This document shows, one piece after another, positions 63,857 through 64,000 of a stretch of 64,000 nucleotides of DNA. The position numbers and the translations under genes are program-made. The stretch covers positions 930,001 to 994,000 of the forward strand of contig NZ_JAKGAR010000001.1 in the NCBI RefSeq assembly GCF_021532625.1, written 5' to 3'. Origin of the DNA: Octadecabacter algicola. GTDB taxonomy: Bacteria > Pseudomonadota > Alphaproteobacteria > Rhodobacterales > Rhodobacteraceae. Positions within the stretch are counted from its first letter, which is position 1, and each line of letters opens with the position of its first letter. The notes below the pieces were generated by a model. It worked only from the letters and a program-made list of their open reading frames with translations, did not search any database and had not been told where the DNA came from.

Positions 63857-64000
63857 ATGACCACGATCTTGTTCAACAAACCCTTCGGTGTTCTAAGCCA
63901 GTTCACGGACGTAAAGTCACCGACCGAACGTCCAACCTTATCGGGATTTGATCTACCCAAGGGCGTCTATGCCGCTGGCCGATTAGACCGCGACAGCGAA
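63857..64000 (+). CDS. RluE/RsuA-family pseudouridine synthase (partial)
   Basis: The first 48 residues of a small-subunit-type pseudouridine synthase; the rest lies beyond the right edge. The start [13 protein letters not shown] and the catalytic block [11 protein letters not shown], with the essential Asp, are diagnostic of the RsuA/RluB/E/F group without an S4 domain, which favours RluE (23S rRNA). Confidence 0.88.
   Translation, partial: MTTILFNKPFGVLSQFTDVKSPTERPTLSGFDLPKGVYAAGRLDRDSE

Overview
The window comes from an alphaproteobacterium, very probably a marine Rhodobacterales (Roseobacter group). Indicators are a bacterial NDUFA12-type complex I subunit, a GapR/DUF2312 protein, DUF2155, DUF3422, a ScfR-type short-chain acyl-CoA regulator, a CrbS-like transporter/histidine kinase fusion, and the block aat - DUF2155 - MlaD - NDUFA12 - RidA - clpX - clpP. 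The genus cannot be fixed from what is visible. Base composition is moderate in GC, with more AT-rich accessory stretches at about 5-10 kb and 17-20 kb.

Layout. 0-5.1 kb: urea ABC importer urtABCD on the minus strand (urtD runs off the left edge). 5.1-10 kb: a large gene-poor gap, an orphan RTX beta-roll protein, and a surface lipoprotein followed by a Slam-type translocon (type XI secretion). 10.1-17 kb: tRNA-Arg, an OmpR/EnvZ-like two-component system, then a divergent, partly decayed set of exported proteins: two beta-trefoil (ricin-like) proteins flanking a frameshifted multicopper oxidase, an RCC1-like repeat protein and a relic of a formylglycine-generating enzyme. 17.2-19.4 kb: a 719-residue protein I do not recognise. 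19.8-25.2 kb: a catabolic operon (aldehyde dehydrogenase, luciferase-like monooxygenase, flavin reductase, alpha/beta hydrolase, AA_synth-family protein) under a divergent LysR regulator with a clear operator; the enzyme set fits ring opening of an N-heterocycle. 25.4-25.7 kb: tRNA-Thr with an integrase relic next to it.

25.9-31 kb holds housekeeping and conserved genes (PhzF-like, GapR, a multifunctional fatty-acid enzyme without its NAD domain, a FliM-like protein). 31.2-43.5 kb looks like one functional unit for short-chain acids: a SLC5-histidine kinase, a small membrane protein, a lone receiver domain and a ScfR regulator point one way; a five-gene LivJHMGF-type ABC importer and acetyl-CoA synthetase point the other way. 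Paired TTTACAAA boxes lie in the divergent region and four 11-bp phased repeats lie in front of acs. 43.5-51 kb: accBC, a methyltransferase, aat, DUF2155, MlaD, NDUFA12, RidA, clpX, clpP. 51.1-59.2 kb: a seven-Ig-repeat adhesin with its own type I secretion system (TolC, ABC, HlyD). 59.3-64 kb: BrkB-family protein, lipoprotein, moaA, two conserved membrane proteins and the start of a pseudouridine synthase.

Strong GC-rich hairpins recur directly after the first, presumably most abundant, product of several operons (urtA, the second ABC binding protein, the adhesin), a layout that would set high expression of the first gene relative to the rest. Calls rest on reading the sequence and family knowledge only; no database search was run.
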